A stretch of 64,000 nt of DNA from G963665495 sp963665495 (GTDB lineage: Bacteria > Desulfobacterota > Desulfovibrionia > Desulfovibrionales > Desulfovibrionaceae), in assembly GCA_963665495.1 (NCBI GenBank), contig OY762289.1, positions 1,426,001 to 1,490,000 of the forward strand, read 5' to 3'. The notes under the pieces are model-generated. The model was not told where the DNA came from and ran no database searches. It saw nothing but the letters and a program-made list of their open reading frames with translations. Below, one piece after another: positions 52,766 through 61,431 of this stretch; the stretch's first letter is position 1, and every line of letters begins with the position of its first letter. The position numbers and the translations under genes are program-made.

Positions 52766-55700
52766 TTATGCGCCCCGGCCATCGTTGCAAGAACCGCCGC
52801 CATTGGGACGGTCATGCTCGGCAGTGGCGGTTTCCTCGCAAACTTCCTCACCTTCAGGTGCTGCGTAGGGATTCACTTCCGCCAGCATTTTCAGCAACTG
52901 CCAGCGCGTCCGGATATCTTTGTCGATTTCAGTGCGCAGCTTTTTGGATTCATCAGGGAAGATCTTTTCCAGCGCGCCGTAACGGTTCTCGCCGGACAGG
53001 AATGCCTGCAGATTTCCGTCAGGAGCCTTGGAATCCAGCTGGAAGGGATTCTTACCTTCCTCGGCAAGCCTGGGATCGTAGCGGAACAGCGGCCAATAAC
53101 CTGTTTCAACTGCGATTTTGGTTTCTTCCTGAGTCTTGCCCATACCCTTGCGGATACCCTGGTTGATGCAGGGAGCGTATGCGATGACTAAAGAAGGTCC
53201 GGGATAGGATTCGGCTTCTTTCAGGGCCTTGAGCAACTGCTGCTTGTTGGCGCCCATACCCACGGTGGCAACGTAGACAGAGCCGTAGCTCATGACCATG
53301 CGGGCCAGATCTTTTTTGGCGGTCTTTTTACCGGAAGCTGCAAATTTTGCGATGGAACCGGTAGGAGTGGCCTTGGAGGCCTGGCCGCCGGTGTTGGAGT
53401 ACACTTCGGTATCCATAACAAAGACGTTGACGTCTTCGCCGGAAGCCAGCACGTGATCCAGGCCGCCGTAACCGATGTCGTAGGCCCATCCGTCACCGCC
53501 GAAGACCCAGACGGACTTCTTGGTAAACAGGTCCTGCATGGCGGCGATTTCGCCCAGCAGGCCGTCCTTTTCACCTTTGAGCAGCTCTTTCAGTTTGTCG
53601 CCGGCAGCCTTGGAGCCATCGGCGTCATCTTTGTTTTCCAACCAGGCGGAGAGAGCTTCTTTGACCGGTGCGGATGCTCCGTTGGAGAGAGCTTCTTCCA
53701 TCAGGCTGGTGAGTTTGTCGCGGCGTGCGCTCACGGCCATGTTGATGCCGTAGCCGAATTCGGCGGCATCTTCGAACAGGGAGTTGCCCCAGGCCGGGCC
53801 GAAACCGTCTTTGTTCACCGTGTACGGGCAAGAGGGAGCGGAAGCGCCCCAAATGGAGGAACAACCCGTGGCGTTGGCAATGATCATACGCTCGCCGAAG
53901 AGCTGGGTGATCAATTTGACATACGGGGTTTCACCACATCCTGCGCATGCGCCGGAGAATTCGAGCAGAGCCTTCTGGAACTGGCTGCCTTTCAGGCTGT
54001 CGCGTTTCATCAAAGCGTCTTTGTAGGAAACGGTCTGCGAGAATTCGAAGTTGGGCACCTGTTCTTCCACCTGCGTGGCCAGCGGTTTCATCACCAGGGC
54101 CTTGGTCTTGGCGGGGCAGATGTCCGCGCAGTTGCCGCATCCCAGGCAGTCCATGGCATTGACCTGCATGCGGTACTTGAGGCCTTTGAGTTCCTTGCCG
54201 TTGGCGTCGAGAGCAGCAAAGCTGGCAGGAGCGGCCTTCATTTCATCATCCGATGCAAGCACGGGCCGCAGCGCGGCATGCGGGCAGACAAAGGAGCATT
54301 GGTTGCACTGAATGCAGTTTTCAGAGATCCATTCGGGTACCATGATGGCTACGCCGCGTTTTTCATACTGGGACGTACCGGCAGGGAAGCGTCCGTCGGG
54401 CTCGAAAGCGGAAACCGGCAGCTTGTCGCCTTCCTGGCGGTTCATGGGACGCATGACCTTGGTAACGAATTCGGGCTCGTCTTTGGCGGCTTCAGTTTCA
54501 GGAACTGCCTGGAGCCAGCTTTCGGGATAGGCGATTTCCACCAGAGCTTCAGTGGCTTTGTCGACAGCGGCAACGTTCATGTTGACGATTTTGTCGCCCT
54601 TCTTGCCGAACATCTTTTTGATGGAACCTTTAAGGAGTTCAACGGCTTTTTCAAAGGGAAGCACGCCGGCCAGTTTGAAGAAGGCGGTCTGCATGACCAT
54701 GTTGATACGTCCGCCAAGGCCAACTTCCTGAGCAATGGCTACTGCATTGATATTGTAAAACTTAAGCTTTTTGGCGGCGATGGTTTTGCGCATGGAGGCA
54801 GGAAGCTCGTGTTCCATGTCTTCCACGGTCCATGGGGAGTTAAGCACGAAGGTGCCGCCGTCCTTGATGCCGTCAAGCAGATCGTACAAGTGGACGTAGC
54901 TCGGATTGTGGCAGGCCACATAGTCGGCGGAAGTAATCAGATAAGTAGACTGAATGGGCTGTTCGCCAAAACGCAGGTGCGAAATGGTGATACCGCCGGA
55001 TTTTTTGGAATCATAGGCAAAGTAGCCCTGCGCGTACATATCGGTGTTGTCACCGATGATTTTGATGGCGGACTTGTTCGCGCCCACGGTTCCGTCGGCT
55101 CCAAGGCCCCAGAATTTGCACTGCACGGTACCCTTGGGGGTGCAGTCCAGAGGCTCTCCAGCGGGCAGAGAGTGGAAAGTGACGTCATCCACGATACCAA
55201 CGCTGAAGTTGCTTTTGGGTTCGGACGCGGACATGTTGTCGTAAACGGACTTGACCATGGCCGGAGTGAACTCTTTCGAACCAAGGCCGTAACGTCCGCC
55301 AGTCAGTTTGACAACGCGTCCGCCCATGTTCAGGGCTTCGCATACATCCAGGTACAGCGGATCTCCGCCGGCACCGGGTTCTTTCGTACGGTCGAGCACG
55401 GAAACGCTTGTAGCGGTCTCGGGCAGGGCTTTCAGAATGGCTTCACGAACGAACGGACGGTAGAGCCGTACTTTAATCAAGCCGAGTTTGGCACCGTCGG
55501 CGTTCAGGTGAGTGATGGTTTCTTCAATGGTTTCACAGCCGGAACCCATGGCTACTACGACCTTGTCGGCATCGGGTGCGCCGACATAATCAAAGAGGTC
55601 GTATTTTTTGCCCATGAGATCGCCGACCTTTTTCAGGTTTGCGGCGACGAATCCGGGGGTGGCGTCATAGTATTTATTCGCAGCTTCACGTCCCTGGAAG

Positions 55701-56374
55701 TAGATGTCAGGGTTCTGAGCCGTACCGCGGACGTCGGGATGTTCCGGGTTCATAGCATTACGGCGGAAAGCGGCGACTTTTTCCATGTCTACCAGCGGGG
55801 CCATGTCGGCATAATCCAGGACTTCGATTTTCTGGATTTCGTGAGAGGTCCGGAATCCGTCGAAGAAATGGAGGAAAGGTACACTGGTATCGATGGCGGA
55901 AAGGTGCGCCACCAGGGCCATGTCGTGTACTTCCTGCACGGAGCTGGCCGCAAGCATGGCAAAGCCGGTCTGGCGGCAGGCCATGACGTCGGCATGATCA
56001 CCGAAAATGGACAAGGCATGGCCGGCCAATGCTCTGGCGGAGACATGAAATACGCCAGGCAGCAGTTCGCCGGAAATCTTGTACATGTTGGGGATCATCA
56101 GCAAGAGGCCTTGCGAAGCGGTGAATGTCGAGGTCAGAGCGCCGCCGGCCAGAGAACCGTGTACGGCACCTGCAGCACCGGCTTCGGACTGCATCTCGCG
56201 GATCATCATTTTCTGACCGAAGATGTTTTTCTGGCCTTTAGCGACCCATTCGTCGGCTACTTCGGCCATGGGGGATGAAGGTGTAATAGGATAAATGGCT
56301 GCAGCATCGCTGAGCGCGTATGCGACATAGGCTGCCGCAGTATTTCCGTCAATAGTCATCATTTTTTTTGCCAT
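52766..56374 (-). CDS. por: Pyruvate:ferredoxin (flavodoxin) oxidoreductase
   Basis: Splits pyruvate and CoA to acetyl-CoA, CO2 and two low-potential electrons; central to growth of sulfate reducers on lactate or pyruvate. The 1202-residue single chain has the thiamine domain with AAIYPITPSSPMAE at the N-terminus, a ferredoxin domain with CIQCNQCSFVCP and CLGCGNCADICP, the proximal-cluster cysteines in CAGCGETP, and TPP/Mg binding in GGDGWAYDIGYGG and VYSNTGGQ. A C-terminal extension carries two cysteines, C1179 and C1196, spaced as the disulfide pair of Desulfovibrio africanus PFOR. AGGAGG precedes the ATG. It is monocistronic with a strong terminator. Confidence 0.97.
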   Translation of the reverse strand: MAKKMMTIDGNTAAAYVAYALSDAAAIYPITPSSPMAEVADEWVAKGQKNIFGQKMMIREMQSEAGAAGAVHGSLAGGALTSTFTASQGLLLMIPNMYKISGELLPGVFHVSARALAGHALSIFGDHADVMACRQTGFAMLAASSVQEVHDMALVAHLSAIDTSVPFLHFFDGFRTSHEIQKIEVLDYADMAPLVDMEKVAAFRRNAMNPEHPDVRGTAQNPDIYFQGREAANKYYDATPGFVAANLKKVGDLMGKKYDLFDYVGAPDADKVVVAMGSGCETIEETITHLNADGAKLGLIKVRLYRPFVREAILKALPETATSVSVLDRTKEPGAGGDPLYLDVCEALNMGGRVVKLTGGRYGLGSKEFTPAMVKSVYDNMSASEPKSNFSVGIVDDVTFHSLPAGEPLDCTPKGTVQCKFWGLGADGTVGANKSAIKIIGDNTDMYAQGYFAYDSKKSGGITISHLRFGEQPIQSTYLITSADYVACHNPSYVHLYDLLDGIKDGGTFVLNSPWTVEDMEHELPASMRKTIAAKKLKFYNINAVAIAQEVGLGGRINMVMQTAFFKLAGVLPFEKAVELLKGSIKKMFGKKGDKIVNMNVAAVDKATEALVEIAYPESWLQAVPETEAAKDEPEFVTKVMRPMNRQEGDKLPVSAFEPDGRFPAGTSQYEKRGVAIMVPEWISENCIQCNQCSFVCPHAALRPVLASDDEMKAAPASFAALDANGKELKGLKYRMQVNAMDCLGCGNCADICPAKTKALVMKPLATQVEEQVPNFEFSQTVSYKDALMKRDSLKGSQFQKALLEFSGACAGCGETPYVKLITQLFGERMIIANATGCSSIWGASAPSCPYTVNKDGFGPAWGNSLFEDAAEFGYGINMAVSARRDKLTSLMEEALSNGASAPVKEALSAWLENKDDADGSKAAGDKLKELLKGEKDGLLGEIAAMQDLFTKKSVWVFGGDGWAYDIGYGGLDHVLASGEDVNVFVMDTEVYSNTGGQASKATPTGSIAKFAASGKKTAKKDLARMVMSYGSVYVATVGMGANKQQLLKALKEAESYPGPSLVIAYAPCINQGIRKGMGKTQEETKIAVETGYWPLFRYDPRLAEEGKNPFQLDSKAPDGNLQAFLSGENRYGALEKIFPDESKKLRTEIDKDIRTRWQLLKMLAEVNPYAAPEGEEVCEETATAEHDRPNGGGSCNDGRGA

Positions 56375-56414
56375 AGGTCGAAATCCTCCTCAAATGGCGG
56401 TTTCGTAACTACGC

Positions 56415-56437
56415 AACGCCGATGGGCACGCGGCGTT
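56415..56437. repeat. Hairpin upstream of the PFOR start
   Basis: AACGCCG at 56415-56421 pairs with CGGCGTT at 56431-56437 across nine bases, about 40 bases before the PFOR ATG. If transcribed it would fold in the leader. It could also be an operator. Confidence 0.4.
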
Positions 56438-56504
56438 CCGGTTGATAGGACAGGGACGTGTATGTCGAACCGATCCGCTGATGGGGGTTTGAAAGTGTTT
56501 CATT

Positions 56505-56885
56505 TCATTCAGAAATCATTTTATTGATTTCAGTGAAGCGGTGTTCAGCACAACGCCAGACAACTACACCGTTTTTTACGTCGTAATGGGGAAAAACGCG
56601 AAACGTGTCGCCACAAACATCACATTTGATCTCCAACTCCGCGTTTTTATTTTTAAAGAATTTGTTGCTCTTCAGGGTTTCAATGAACTGTTTCGCAACA
56701 CGCAATTTTGGATGCCCACTCCACTTATAAAGATCCCTTTTGCAAATACGGCCCAAGGGGGTAATTCGCAAGGATTTTTTGCGCGCTTTCTCCAACATGG
56801 TAAGATTTTTATTCATGATGACAACACGACTTTCATTCCATTGGTAGATAACGCGCATGCGATCGGTATCCAAATACATTGTCAT
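56505..56885 (-). CDS. Small zinc-ribbon-like protein of unknown function
   Basis: A 126-residue basic protein starting MTMYLDTDRMRVIYQW. Near the C-terminus CDVCGDTF and, 15 residues later, WRCAEHRF give a C-x2-C ... C-x2-H set that could bind zinc. The middle is rich in K and R (KARKKSLRITPLGRICKRDL), as in nucleic-acid-binding proteins. No membrane segment is seen. The ATG at 56885 has GGGAG seven bases upstream. It sits between PFOR and an AT-rich gene-free segment. I do not recognise the family. Confidence 0.6.
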   Translation of the reverse strand: MTMYLDTDRMRVIYQWNESRVVIMNKNLTMLEKARKKSLRITPLGRICKRDLYKWSGHPKLRVAKQFIETLKSNKFFKNKNAELEIKCDVCGDTFRVFPHYDVKNGVVVWRCAEHRFTEINKMISE

Positions 56886-57871
56886 GATGTTCTCCCGAGG
56901 CAACAAATTCCAATTACACTCTAGTCATTGCGTAAAATTGATTTTTAAGATGAATATTATATAGTTTCAATTTGAATAATTAAAAATTTTTTTGAGTCTT
57001 TCCACGGTATTTTTGTTGTTATTTTTAATCAATATATTTTTAATATTAGACTTTATTATCATGATTACATTATTTCTATTGTTTAGCGCTTAAGAGTTTG
57101 CGCTATGACTGAAATAGGTAATGCTAAAAGGTACGGATAAAATTTATAATCAGATCGAATATAATATAATGTTACTATTTAATAGTATACTTAAATTTAA
57201 AAAACGCCTGGAAAAAATTTTTAGTTATGAAGATTTGCTCAAGGAAAGAAAGGTAGCATATTTGTATTCCGAGAGAACTAAATAGGACGTTTTTATTGAT
57301 TTCTAATTATATTAACTAGATGAATGGTTCCCTGTTGTGTTTTTTTCCATATTGCATGCTGAAGAATAAATTATTTTTTTTACACGCAGTAATACTTTCA
57401 TCAAAAATGATTTACGGAAAATTTATTTTCACGAAAGCATTATTCTGAAATGAATATCCTGAAATAGATTTAATCCATGGCATCTTCTGCGAAAAATACT
57501 ATGGAGAATCAGATACACACTTCCTGCTTTTTCTGTCCCATTTTCGAACATACTTTTTTGTAATTATCTAGCATGAAGCGTGCCAGAATCTAGAATTGAA
57601 AAAGATGCCAAAAAAACAGCTGCTTGGATTTTTCGCTTTGAATTGGGACGGCCGTACTCCCTGATTTTATTCCTGCATTGCTGGAAAATAGGAAAGAGAC
57701 GAGCAGGATAGTGAGAAACTTACAGGAAAGGTCTATCTTTCTCCTGCGTTTGAAAAATCGGAATTGTCTGAATTTTAGGATTGAAATGAATTTTTCGTCG
57801 AATAATTCGATCCTTGCGGCCGGGAATTCCCATAAACAGTCTGCAGTTCTTTGGGATATGGTCTTGGAGAT

Positions 57872-57902
57872 TTGAAACAAAAGAAGAGAATATGTTTATA
57901 AT
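57872..57902 (+). promoter_or_regulatory. Weak promoter candidate for the FRG gene
   Basis: TTGAAA at 57872-57877 and a perfect TATAAT at 57897-57902 are 19 bases apart, about 220 bases before the FRG gene start. In AT-rich DNA such matches can arise by chance. Confidence 0.3.
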
Positions 57903-57905
57903 TTT

Positions 57906-57951
57906 AACAGGCCGATTAAAAAGCTAAACATGGTAGACCTTCCGGCCTGTT
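57906..57951. repeat. Nine-base inverted repeat in the FRG leader
   Basis: AACAGGCCG at 57906-57914 and its exact complement CGGCCTGTT at 57943-57951 are separated by 28 bases. They start four bases after the -10 candidate, so the pair may be an operator or a leader hairpin. Confidence 0.45.
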
Positions 57952-58122
57952 CGGAGTTGATGAGCGTCTCTCTTGCAGCAGTTAGCTCTGCGCTGTCGGA
58001 TGAAAAAGCAACAAAGGCGTGCCGTCCGTTGTTCTCAAAAATGGAATGGCGTATACTTGAAAGACACCTCAATATATTACTTAGAGACCCTGTTTTTTCG
58101 CCAGGATCAAAAGGGGTTCTTC

Positions 58123-58917
58123 ATGTTCGACCGTTCTGATATACGCGTATCGTCCTGGGGCGAGTTATGTGAACGGCTTTATGATAATGCCTTTCAAAGA
58201 GAAATCGGAAGATATCGATCCAATTTTGCATTTCGTGGAGTTTTCGACTCCACGCATATGCTTTCCACCAGTCTGATGCGCTTGGGCGGCGTGTACAGGC
58301 AGATGGAGTACCACATCCTCCGGAATTTCAGGAAATACGCCCGTCATGAGAGTTTAAGTCCAGGGGCTTCGGACTGGCACTGGTGGATGGTGGGACAGCA
58401 TCATGGCTTGCCGACACGTCTGTTGGACTGGACCTATTCGCCTTTTATCGCGTTGCATTTTGCCACAGCGAATACGAAGCTGTACAATCGGGACGGCGCG
58501 GTCTGGTGCGTGGATTATGTGAAATTGCACAAGCTGCTCCCTGGCCGTTTAAAAGGGATACTCACCGAAGTGGGCGCCAATATCTTTACGGTGGAGATGC
58601 TCGAACGGGTGGCAGCCAATTTTGGTGACTTCGATACGCTGCACACCCAGACTTTTAATGTGTTTTTTGAGCCGCCATCACTTGACGCGCGCATCGTGAA
58701 CCAGTACGCGCTGTTTTCGGTACTCAGCAGTCCGACCTTGGCTTTGGGCGAGTGGCTGGAATCACATCCGGAGTTTTATCATCGGATCATCATCCCCAAA
58801 GAGTTGAAGCTGGAGATCCGGGACAAGCTGGACCAGGCGAACATTACCGAACGGGTTCTTTTTCCCGGTCTGGACGGTCTGGCCGCCTGGCTGAAGCGGC
58901 ATTACAGTCCTCTTTAA
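58123..58917 (+). CDS. FRG-domain protein
   Basis: A 264-residue cytosolic protein named for its FRG motif, seen here as NFAFRGV near residue 37. Further conserved parts are MEYHILRNFRKYARH, WWMVGQHHGLPTRLLDWTYS and PFIALHFA, all typical of the FRG family (Pfam FRG). The biochemical activity of the family is not established; members occur often in mobile or variable regions. The ATG at 58123 has AAAAGGGG six bases upstream, so the 50 in-frame codons before it are not counted. It sits between AT-rich DNA and trmD, has its own likely terminator, and looks like an insertion next to a housekeeping operon. Confidence 0.82.
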   Translation: MFDRSDIRVSSWGELCERLYDNAFQREIGRYRSNFAFRGVFDSTHMLSTSLMRLGGVYRQMEYHILRNFRKYARHESLSPGASDWHWWMVGQHHGLPTRLLDWTYSPFIALHFATANTKLYNRDGAVWCVDYVKLHKLLPGRLKGILTEVGANIFTVEMLERVAANFGDFDTLHTQTFNVFFEPPSLDARIVNQYALFSVLSSPTLALGEWLESHPEFYHRIIIPKELKLEIRDKLDQANITERVLFPGLDGLAAWLKRHYSPL

Positions 58918-58931
58918 CAATAATATAAGAG

Positions 58932-58959
58932 AAAAACTCCGGCTGCGGCGGGGGTTTTT
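58932..58959 (+). terminator. Probable terminator after the FRG gene
   Basis: AAAAACTCC pairs with GGGGGTTTTT across GGCTGCGGC, giving a stem with one G-T pair that ends in five T. It lies 18 bases before trmD. Confidence 0.6.
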
Positions 58960-58976
58960 AGCGATCGGCCCGAGAG

Positions 58977-60260
58977 ATGCAATTTAATCTGATATCATTG
59001 TTTCCTGAATTTTTCGATTCTCCTCTGCAGTGCGCGTTGATGGCAAAAGCTCGGGAGCAGGGTTTGGTTTCCTTTTCGTGCATCAATCCGCGTGATTTTA
59101 CCACCGACAGACACCGGACCGTGGATGACAGGCCTTACGGAGGCGGTCCGGGCATGGTGATGATGCTGGAGCCGTTGCTGGATGCGATACGCAGCGTCGA
59201 ACAGCCGGGACGTATCCTAGTCATGAGTCCTGACGGGCGGAAGTTTTCTCAGGAGGATGCCCGGCTCTGGGCTCGGGAAGAATCATTGACACTGATCTGC
59301 GGGCGATACGAAGGTATTGATGCGCGGCTTGAGGAACTTGCGCCCGTTGAACTGGTCAGCGTGGGGGACTTTGTGCTTGGCGGAGGGGAATCCGGAGCCC
59401 TGTGCGTGGTGGAAGCTGTGAGCCGTTTATTGCCCGGATTTATGGGGCATGAAAGTTCGGGGACCGAGGAGAGTTTTTCGGACGGGCTGCTGGAGTATCC
59501 GCATTATACGCGCCCTCCGGTCTTTGACGCAGCCGAAGTGCCGCCGATTCTGCTTTCAGGAGACCATGGCAAAATCGCGGAATGGCGCAGACAGCGTTCT
59601 CTGGAAATTACTCTGGAAAGACGGCCGGATTTGCTGGCATCTGCAGATCTGAACGCAAAAGATATCGGGATTATCCAAAAAAGTTTTTTGCAAAAAAAGC
59701 GTCTTGGGCGTAATATCTATCTTGTTTTGCTGCATTATCCCGTGGTGGATCAATTGGGAGAAATTCGAGCGTTATCTTTGACAAACCTCGATATCCACGA
59801 TATAGCTCGCTGTTCCTGTACGTATGGTGTTGGCGGATATTTTATTGCAACGCCCTTGGATGATCAACGCAAGCTGGCGCAGGAGCTTGTCGGACATTGG
59901 ACAACGGGCGCAGGAGCCAAGGCCAACCCGGACAGGGCCAAGGCCTTGTCCAAAGTGACTATCTGCCGCAGTCTGGAAGAAACAATAGCGGCAGTGACAG
60001 AACGAACCGGGGCGCGCCCCAGGCTAGTGGCCACCAGCGCGCGTGTTCCCGGCTCCGCGACCGTACCCCAGGTTCGCGAGTGGCTTGAGGACTCGCCAGT
60101 ACTCGTCATATTGGGTACGGGTTCCGGTCTGGCCAATGAGGTCATTGAACATTGCGACGCCGTACTGCGGCCCGTACGGCCGTATGGCCCGTACAATCAC
60201 CTGTCGGTTAGAAGTGCTGCCGCGATTATGCTGGACCGAATTTTAGGCGATGTGTTTTAG
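58977..60260 (+). CDS. trmD: tRNA (guanine37-N1)-methyltransferase fused to a second SPOUT-like methyltransferase domain
   Basis: TrmD methylates G37 of tRNAs reading CNN codons to prevent frameshifting. Residues 1-240 are a full TrmD: MQFNLISLFPEFFDSPLQ, RPYGGGPGMVMM, the knot YEGIDARLEE and VGDFVLGGGE, and SGDHGKIAEWRR. After a linker, residues 245-427 (IYLVLLHYPVVDQLGE, YFIATPLDDQRKLA, LVILGTGSGLANEV, YNHLSVRSAAAIMLDR) match the RNA methyltransferase family Pfam PF09936, which in Thermotoga is a separate neighbour of trmD. The length of 427 is long for TrmD and fits the fused form seen in Desulfovibrio. rplS follows after 78 bases; rimM and rpsP are missing upstream. Confidence 0.93.
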   Translation: MQFNLISLFPEFFDSPLQCALMAKAREQGLVSFSCINPRDFTTDRHRTVDDRPYGGGPGMVMMLEPLLDAIRSVEQPGRILVMSPDGRKFSQEDARLWAREESLTLICGRYEGIDARLEELAPVELVSVGDFVLGGGESGALCVVEAVSRLLPGFMGHESSGTEESFSDGLLEYPHYTRPPVFDAAEVPPILLSGDHGKIAEWRRQRSLEITLERRPDLLASADLNAKDIGIIQKSFLQKKRLGRNIYLVLLHYPVVDQLGEIRALSLTNLDIHDIARCSCTYGVGGYFIATPLDDQRKLAQELVGHWTTGAGAKANPDRAKALSKVTICRSLEETIAAVTERTGARPRLVATSARVPGSATVPQVREWLEDSPVLVILGTGSGLANEVIEHCDAVLRPVRPYGPYNHLSVRSAAAIMLDRILGDVF

Positions 60261-60338
60261 GAAGTTATTTTTTGAAGCAACTCCCGTGTAAACCCGAAGC
60301 GCGGGAGAATTATTCTCGAAAGTAAGGGGGATAAGGCC

Positions 60339-60689
60339 ATGGATGTAATTAAAAAGATTGAACGTGAACAAATGCGTATTGATATCCCCAAGTTTAAAAC
60401 CGGGGACACCATCAAAGTGCATCTGCGGATCATCGAGGGTGAAAAAGAGCGTATCCAGGTTTTCCAGGGCGCCGTCATGCGGATCAGCAGAGGCACTACC
60501 AATGCCACGTTCACTGTTCGCAAGGTTTCCAATGGTATTGGCGTTGAACGTATTTTTCCCTTTCATTCGCCGTTCATCGAACGCGTGGAACTGGTGACGG
60601 AAGGAAAAGTACGGCGCAGCCGCCTCTACTACCTGCGCGGTCTTCGCGGAAAAGCCGCCAAGATCAAGACCAAGAATCAGTGGTCCTAG
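60339..60689 (+). CDS. rplS: Large ribosomal subunit protein bL19
   Basis: Lies at the interface of the 30S and 50S subunits. The 116-residue protein has the usual MDVIKKIEREQMR start, FKTGDTIKVHLRIIEG, FQGAVMRISRGT and the C-terminal KVRRSRLYYLRGLRGKAA. AAGGGGG lies nine bases before the ATG at 60339. It follows trmD as in most bacteria and is closed by a strong terminator. Confidence 0.98.
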   Translation: MDVIKKIEREQMRIDIPKFKTGDTIKVHLRIIEGEKERIQVFQGAVMRISRGTTNATFTVRKVSNGIGVERIFPFHSPFIERVELVTEGKVRRSRLYYLRGLRGKAAKIKTKNQWS

Positions 60690-60702
60690 TCCGAATGCTA
60701 GC

Positions 60703-60742
60703 AACCGGCCGGGACTTCCTGAAGAAGTCCGGCCGGTTTCTT
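60703..60742 (+). terminator. Terminator after rplS
   Basis: AACCGGCCGGGACTTC pairs with GAAGTCCGGCCGGTT with one bulge across a short loop, followed by TCTTG. It separates rplS from rnhB, although read-through may be needed for the genes after it. Confidence 0.8.
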
Positions 60743-60807
60743 GTGTCCGGAGATTGAAGCGTCATGGCGCTTCGTATTTTGCCGCTTTCCAAGCCAAGGT
60801 TCCTGAT

Positions 60808-61431
60808 GTGAACAGTCCGCAGTGGAAACGTTTTCCCACGCCCTTTGCGGGGGTGGATGAAGCCGGACGCGGGTGTATTGCCGGACCCGTTGCTGCCGGA
60901 GCGGTTATTCTTCCTCCTGAATTTGATCTTCCCAAGCTTGATGATTCCAAAAAATTGAGTGCCAAGACGCGCTCAGTTCTGGAAAAGTCCATCAAGCAGC
61001 AGGCTCTGGCCTGGGGCGTGGGCCTGGCCTGGCCCGGCGAAATAGATTCCATCAATATTCTTCAGGCCACTTTGCAGGCCATGACGCGTGCCGTGAACGT
61101 GCTGCGGGTGCAGCCCTGTTTTCTTGCCGTGGACGGGAATCAGACCGTGCCGCTGCCTCTGCAGCAGCTGAGCATCAAGGGCGGAGACGGCAAAGTTCCG
61201 GCTATTGCGGCTGCGTCGATTCTGGCCAAAACCTTTCGGGACCGCTTGATGCTGGTTTTTGACAGACAATTTCCCGGGTATGGTTTTGCAAAGCACAAAG
61301 GGTACGGAACACAGGCGCATTATGAAGCTGTTCGGCGACTGGGACCGTGCCGGCTGCATCGGTTGACTTTCAAAGGCGTGGTTCCCGAAAAGGTCAAACC
61401 GCAGGAACAACTGTGCCTGCCGGGCATTTAA
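60808..61431 (+). CDS. rnhB: Ribonuclease HII
   Basis: Removes ribonucleotides from DNA-RNA hybrids. The first acidic motif is AGVDEAGRGCIAGPV near residue 14, followed by DDSKKLSAKTR, FLAVDGNQ and SILAKTFRDRLM with the further metal ligands, and KHKGYGTQAHYEA. The family usually has 10-20 residues before AGVDEAGRG; the GTG at 60808 gives 13 and has AAGG eight bases upstream, so it is preferred over a TTG at 60754 that has GGAG almost touching it. The C-terminus overlaps yraN by 19 bases. Confidence 0.94.
   Translation: MNSPQWKRFPTPFAGVDEAGRGCIAGPVAAGAVILPPEFDLPKLDDSKKLSAKTRSVLEKSIKQQALAWGVGLAWPGEIDSINILQATLQAMTRAVNVLRVQPCFLAVDGNQTVPLPLQQLSIKGGDGKVPAIAAASILAKTFRDRLMLVFDRQFPGYGFAKHKGYGTQAHYEAVRRLGPCRLHRLTFKGVVPEKVKPQEQLCLPGI

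Larger units (their letters stand above)
56886..58122. other. AT-rich segment without a convincing gene
   Basis: About 1.24 kb, far richer in A and T than its neighbours, with many runs of A or T. Short open frames in both directions (for example 57590-57880 minus and 57678-57875 plus) lack ribosome binding sites and show no recognisable protein. It lies where rpsP and rimM would be expected upstream of trmD. A promoter candidate and inverted repeat near its right end are listed separately. It may be horizontally acquired DNA or a silenced regulatory region. Confidence 0.7.

Noticed and set aside
53453..56278. A 941-codon open frame on the plus strand
   Set aside because: It lies fully antisense to the PFOR gene and has no recognisable domain or ribosome binding site.
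57590..57880. A 96-codon open frame in the AT-rich segment
   Set aside because: No ribosome binding site, phenylalanine/lysine-rich composition expected from AT-rich DNA, and an overlapping frame on the other strand of similar quality.
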